DNA of 16,579 bases. Origin: JAAYEV01 sp964508195 (GTDB lineage Bacteria; Bacillota; Clostridia; Ch29). A model generated the notes under the pieces. That model ran no database searches. It was not told where the DNA came from and saw only the letters and a list, made by a program, of their open reading frames with translations. Positions 14,048-16,579 of this stretch are shown here, piece after piece (position 1 is the stretch's first letter; every line of letters begins with the position of its first letter). The stretch lies in contig CAZDSH010000036.1 of the NCBI GenBank assembly GCA_964508195.1, forward strand, positions 1 to 16,579, given 5' to 3'. Both the position numbers and the translations under genes were made by a program.

Positions 14048-14626
14048 TTGGAGAAGAGCATAGCAACGGATATTTTAGTCCGTACAGGGGCAATAATAAA
14101 GGGACATTTTTTGCTAACCTCCGGGATGCACAGCGATACATATATACAATGTGCCCAGGTGTTACGGTTCCCAAAGTATACCGCACAGCTTATAGGGGTT
14201 ATCGCCAAGGCCTTTGCCCGGGATAACATAGACCTCGTGGCAGGCCCCGCAGTAGGCGGTATTATAGTAGCCTATGAGACAGGCCGGCAGCTAGGTGTAC
14301 CGGCATTGTTCACGGAACGGGAGAACGGATCTATGACGCTACGAAGGGGGTTTGAGGTACCTGCCGGGGCCAGGGTGTTAGTAGTAGAGGATGTTGTCAC
14401 CACCGGCGGCTCCGTTATGGAAGTTATAGAGGTGATCAAAAACAGCAATGCAGTAGTTGCGGGGGTAGGGCTTTTAGTAGACCGAAGCGAGGGGAAAGCA
14501 GACTTTGGTGTAAAGAAATATGCAGTATTAAATCTTAAGACTAATATATATGCCCCCGGCGAGAGCTGTCCAATGTGCCATAGTGGACAGCCCTTGATAA
14601 AACCAGGCAGTAGGGGTCTTAGATAA
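14048..14626 (+). CDS. pyrE: Orotate phosphoribosyltransferase
   Basis: A 192-residue enzyme forming OMP from orotate and PRPP. The PRPP-binding motif is VLVVEDVVTTGGS (110-122), with HFLLTSGMHSDTY (20-32), GPAVGGIIVAY (66-76) and FTEREN (89-94). The start is TTG at 14048, supported by AGGGAGGG (about 14034-14041) six bases upstream. A C-terminal CPMC (174-177) is an extra feature of a clostridial/archaeal subgroup, perhaps a metal site. Last gene of the pyr operon, 29 nt after pyrD. Confidence 0.96.
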   Translation: MEKSIATDILVRTGAIIKGHFLLTSGMHSDTYIQCAQVLRFPKYTAQLIGVIAKAFARDNIDLVAGPAVGGIIVAYETGRQLGVPALFTERENGSMTLRRGFEVPAGARVLVVEDVVTTGGSVMEVIEVIKNSNAVVAGVGLLVDRSEGKADFGVKKYAVLNLKTNIYAPGESCPMCHSGQPLIKPGSRGLR

Positions 14627-14663
14627 CGGTGATCCATTATCGGGTAAATGTAGCATTAATAGT

Positions 14664-14699
14664 CGCCCCTAGGAATAAAATCTAAGGGGTGATGTTTTT
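14664..14699 (+). terminator. Possible pyr operon terminator overlapping the next gene's SD
   Basis: CCCCT (14666-14670) pairs with AGGGG (14685-14689) and the neighbouring AG with CT, with one bulged A, followed by T5 at 14695-14699. The same AAGGGG is the only SD visible for the ATG at 14700. The hairpin may therefore serve as a terminator, as SD-masking structure, or both. The stem is short. Confidence 0.45.
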
Positions 14700-15698
14700 A
14701 TGGGACCCTTAACACATAAAAAAAGTTGTATATTCGCAATTATAGCGGTTATCTCTATTGTCGTGGCCCTTACCGTTGTTCGCCCTTGGCATCATAGGGA
14801 ATACGGTATAGGGGATCAGGATATACCTTGTTCGGTGTTACATAGTGCCAACAGCGTTATAAGGCCCGTAGCCGATAGAGCTATTGATATAATAAAACAT
14901 AAAACCCTAATAAATACGGGCTATAATAAATGGAATAGTCATAGGGACGGGCTACGTGTACTTATCAAACGGACGGCCGGCATCGACGGCGATAGCGGCG
15001 ATGGCGACGAATTGTTTGTATCCCTATCGCTACCGCCCCGGGGTGCGGTAATAGCATACTACAAAAGATACGGTGGGGCCTTTAAGTACGTAGGTAAAAT
15101 ACCTGACCTGCTACCGGTTACCGGTATACATAACCTGAAAAATGCCCACCTTGGGAACCGGTTACTGGTAGTCAATCAAGTTCAGGATGAGATGTTAGGA
15201 GCATTTTTTAATGCACATTACAGCGATATATTCCTTTGGCAGGGGGGATATTTTGTAAGGGTGCTGGGGCTTTTAACGGATTATAACGCTTACTGGAACG
15301 AGGGCTGGGATGGGAAGGATAGGGATGCCCATTGGGTATGGCTTAAACAATCCTCAGATATGATATATGCCGATAATGGTGAAACAATAAATATGAATCG
15401 TGTTCAAAAGTTGCTCCAATCAATAGAAACAGATACATGTAAAATACCCGCGGTCACCGGTTTTACAACACAGTATTTTAGGACAGTTCGGGAGGAGTAC
15501 AGATGGGACGGCTGCTATGGACTTTATATCCTCGGCGAGTATACTGATAGGTCGACTGGTGAAACGGTAGCTCTTTTAAAGGATTACAGGAAGGATATAT
15601 CGAGCTTTATAAGGGGCACTGAATTTGATATGGTAAGGATAATGAATAAAAATAACAGCATAGAAATAATTCCGTCCGATCGTCTACAGATGGAATAA
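14700..15698 (+). CDS. Membrane-anchored extracytoplasmic protein of unknown function
   Basis: A 332-residue protein that I do not recognise. Residues 9-27 form one hydrophobic helix (CIFAIIAVISIVVALTVV) after a short basic start, so it is probably an N-terminally anchored exported protein; there is no lipobox. The rest is soluble. Visible features are an acidic glycine-rich turn, DGDSGDGDE (about 96-104), then LFVSLSLPPRGAVIAYYKRYGG, and several tryptophan-rich stretches (YWNEGWDGKDRDAHWVWL, about 198-215). The pattern of paired beta-like segments suggests a beta-rich domain. It starts at ATG 14700 with AAGGGGTGATG upstream. It follows the pyr operon by 73 nt and precedes the DUF364 gene by 65 nt. 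Confidence 0.7.
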   Translation: MGPLTHKKSCIFAIIAVISIVVALTVVRPWHHREYGIGDQDIPCSVLHSANSVIRPVADRAIDIIKHKTLINTGYNKWNSHRDGLRVLIKRTAGIDGDSGDGDELFVSLSLPPRGAVIAYYKRYGGAFKYVGKIPDLLPVTGIHNLKNAHLGNRLLVVNQVQDEMLGAFFNAHYSDIFLWQGGYFVRVLGLLTDYNAYWNEGWDGKDRDAHWVWLKQSSDMIYADNGETINMNRVQKLLQSIETDTCKIPAVTGFTTQYFRTVREEYRWDGCYGLYILGEYTDRSTGETVALLKDYRKDISSFIRGTEFDMVRIMNKNNSIEIIPSDRLQME

Positions 15699-15763
15699 CG
15701 GATAATAAAAATGATTATCGCCGATGACGGGATACCCTTATTGTCGAGGGGGAGGGGAATTTT

Positions 15764-16543
15764 ATGATAATGGAGAATGTATTGCTCGCTGCGGAGCCCT
15801 ATCTAAGGGATAGGAAGATTTCGGACCTGATAGTAGGTATATCTTTAATAGGTTGTCAGTTGGATAACGGGAATATAGGCGTGTCCTATGTGCTCCGTGG
15901 GGAGTTGCCCCACGGTTGCTCATCCTTTCCCTTTGTAAAGGAGGCTATCGGTAAACCTGCATGGGATATTGCAAAGCTAAGCATTTCTACGGGGGATAAT
16001 AATATGCAGCGTTCCGTTGCCGCTTCAGTATTGGCTGCCGCTGCCTGTCAACAGGATTTGCCCCGGGATGATATTAAGGATATGCCCTTCGGTATAGAAT
16101 TTAACAAAACCGATACCCTTTGTATGATAGGTTTTATAAGGCCCTTAGCCTTGCAAATGTCAAAAATGGTTAAAAAAATTATTATATTTGATAAGGGCTT
16201 ATCCCTCCGCGGAGAGAATTTGGATGTATACCCAATGGAAAAACAACGGGAATTGATTCCGGCCTGCGATATAGTGTTAATAAGCGGTACAGCTACGATT
16301 AATGGGAGCATTGACAGCCTACTGGAATTGTGCAAAAATGCACGTCATGTTGTGATAGTAGGTCCTTCCACGCCCATGTTTCCAAAGGGTTGGCGAAATA
16401 GTTGTGTATCGGTACTGGCCGGGTCGTGTTGGAATAGGAAGCATAAGGAGGACATATTTAGGTTAATCTCTTTAGCCAGCGGTATTAAACAGGTTAAAGG
16501 GTATATGCTTAAAAAAGCTGTAACAGTATATATAAAGTGTTAA
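15764..16543 (+). CDS. DUF4213/DUF364 family protein (putative heavy-metal chelatase)
   Basis: A 259-residue cytoplasmic protein. The N-terminal part (1-100) matches the DUF4213 pattern with VGISLIGCQL and a helix rich in alanine (SVAASVLAAAAC, 84-95). The C-terminal part matches DUF364: MIGFIRPLA (121-129), KIIIFDK (138-144), DIVLISGTATINGSID (169-184) and HVVIVGPSTPMFP (195-207). Family members have been labelled heavy-metal chelatases and tend to occur near metal transport genes, but no reaction is established. The SD GGGGGAGGGG (15749-15758) fits the ATG at 15764. The family link gives it a possible tie to the Mo/W cluster, though the pyr operon lies between. Confidence 0.85.
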   Translation: MIMENVLLAAEPYLRDRKISDLIVGISLIGCQLDNGNIGVSYVLRGELPHGCSSFPFVKEAIGKPAWDIAKLSISTGDNNMQRSVAASVLAAAACQQDLPRDDIKDMPFGIEFNKTDTLCMIGFIRPLALQMSKMVKKIIIFDKGLSLRGENLDVYPMEKQRELIPACDIVLISGTATINGSIDSLLELCKNARHVVIVGPSTPMFPKGWRNSCVSVLAGSCWNRKHKEDIFRLISLASGIKQVKGYMLKKAVTVYIKC

Positions 16544-16579
16544 TAATATTACTTTACTTGTCATTTAAGAGGGCGAAGC

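Overview
The window looks like the chromosome of an anaerobic Gram-positive bacterium of the class Clostridia, possibly a thermophile. The evidence is a PyrR-controlled pyr operon with Bacillus/Clostridium gene order, the electron-transfer-type dihydroorotate dehydrogenase (pyrK + pyrD 1B), strong purine-rich Shine-Dalgarno (SD) sites, frequent GTG/TTG starts, and heavy use of AGG (Arg) and ATA (Ile) codons. The species cannot be named from sequence alone. All genes are on the + strand and there is no sign of phage, transposase or CRISPR.

Layout. (1) 1-140: the right end of a tandem repeat array with a 27-nt unit, cut by the window edge. (2) 290-955: a stand-alone metallo-beta-lactamase-fold hydrolase of the UPF0173 type. 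(3) 1033-8106: a sigma-A-like promoter, a molybdenum/tungsten cofactor (Moco/Tuco) riboswitch and a possible terminator, then eight closely spaced genes: a cytoplasmic protein with repeated sulfite-oxidase-like domains, a lipoprotein with one such domain, a FecCD-type ABC importer (permease, ATPase, lipoprotein receptor), a TiaS-like 'IDDTD' protein, a MobB-type GTPase with a cysteine cluster, and a small kinase-fold protein. (4) 8154-14626: the pyrimidine operon pyrR-pyrB-pyrC-pyrF-pyrK-pyrD-pyrE, with one PyrR attenuator before pyrR and a second, differently built control region before pyrB. (5) 14700-16543: an unrecognised membrane-anchored protein and a DUF4213/DUF364 protein.

How they work together. 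The riboswitch ties the eight-gene cluster to Mo/W cofactor status. The transporter is therefore best read as a molybdate/tungstate (or pterin-cofactor) importer of the MolABC architectural class, and MobB fits as the nucleotide-attachment partner. The two sulfite-oxidase-like proteins, the TiaS-like protein and the kinase-like protein have no obvious established role in this pathway, so the cluster is the best candidate for an undescribed system. The pyr operon encodes de novo UMP synthesis from carbamoyl phosphate onwards; carbamoyl-phosphate synthase is not in the window.

The most specific new regulatory reading is the pyrB leader. A PyrR-binding hairpin overlaps the SD of an 18-codon leader ORF whose stop codon lies three bases before a strong intrinsic terminator. 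This suggests PyrR may control the downstream genes by blocking translation of a leader peptide.
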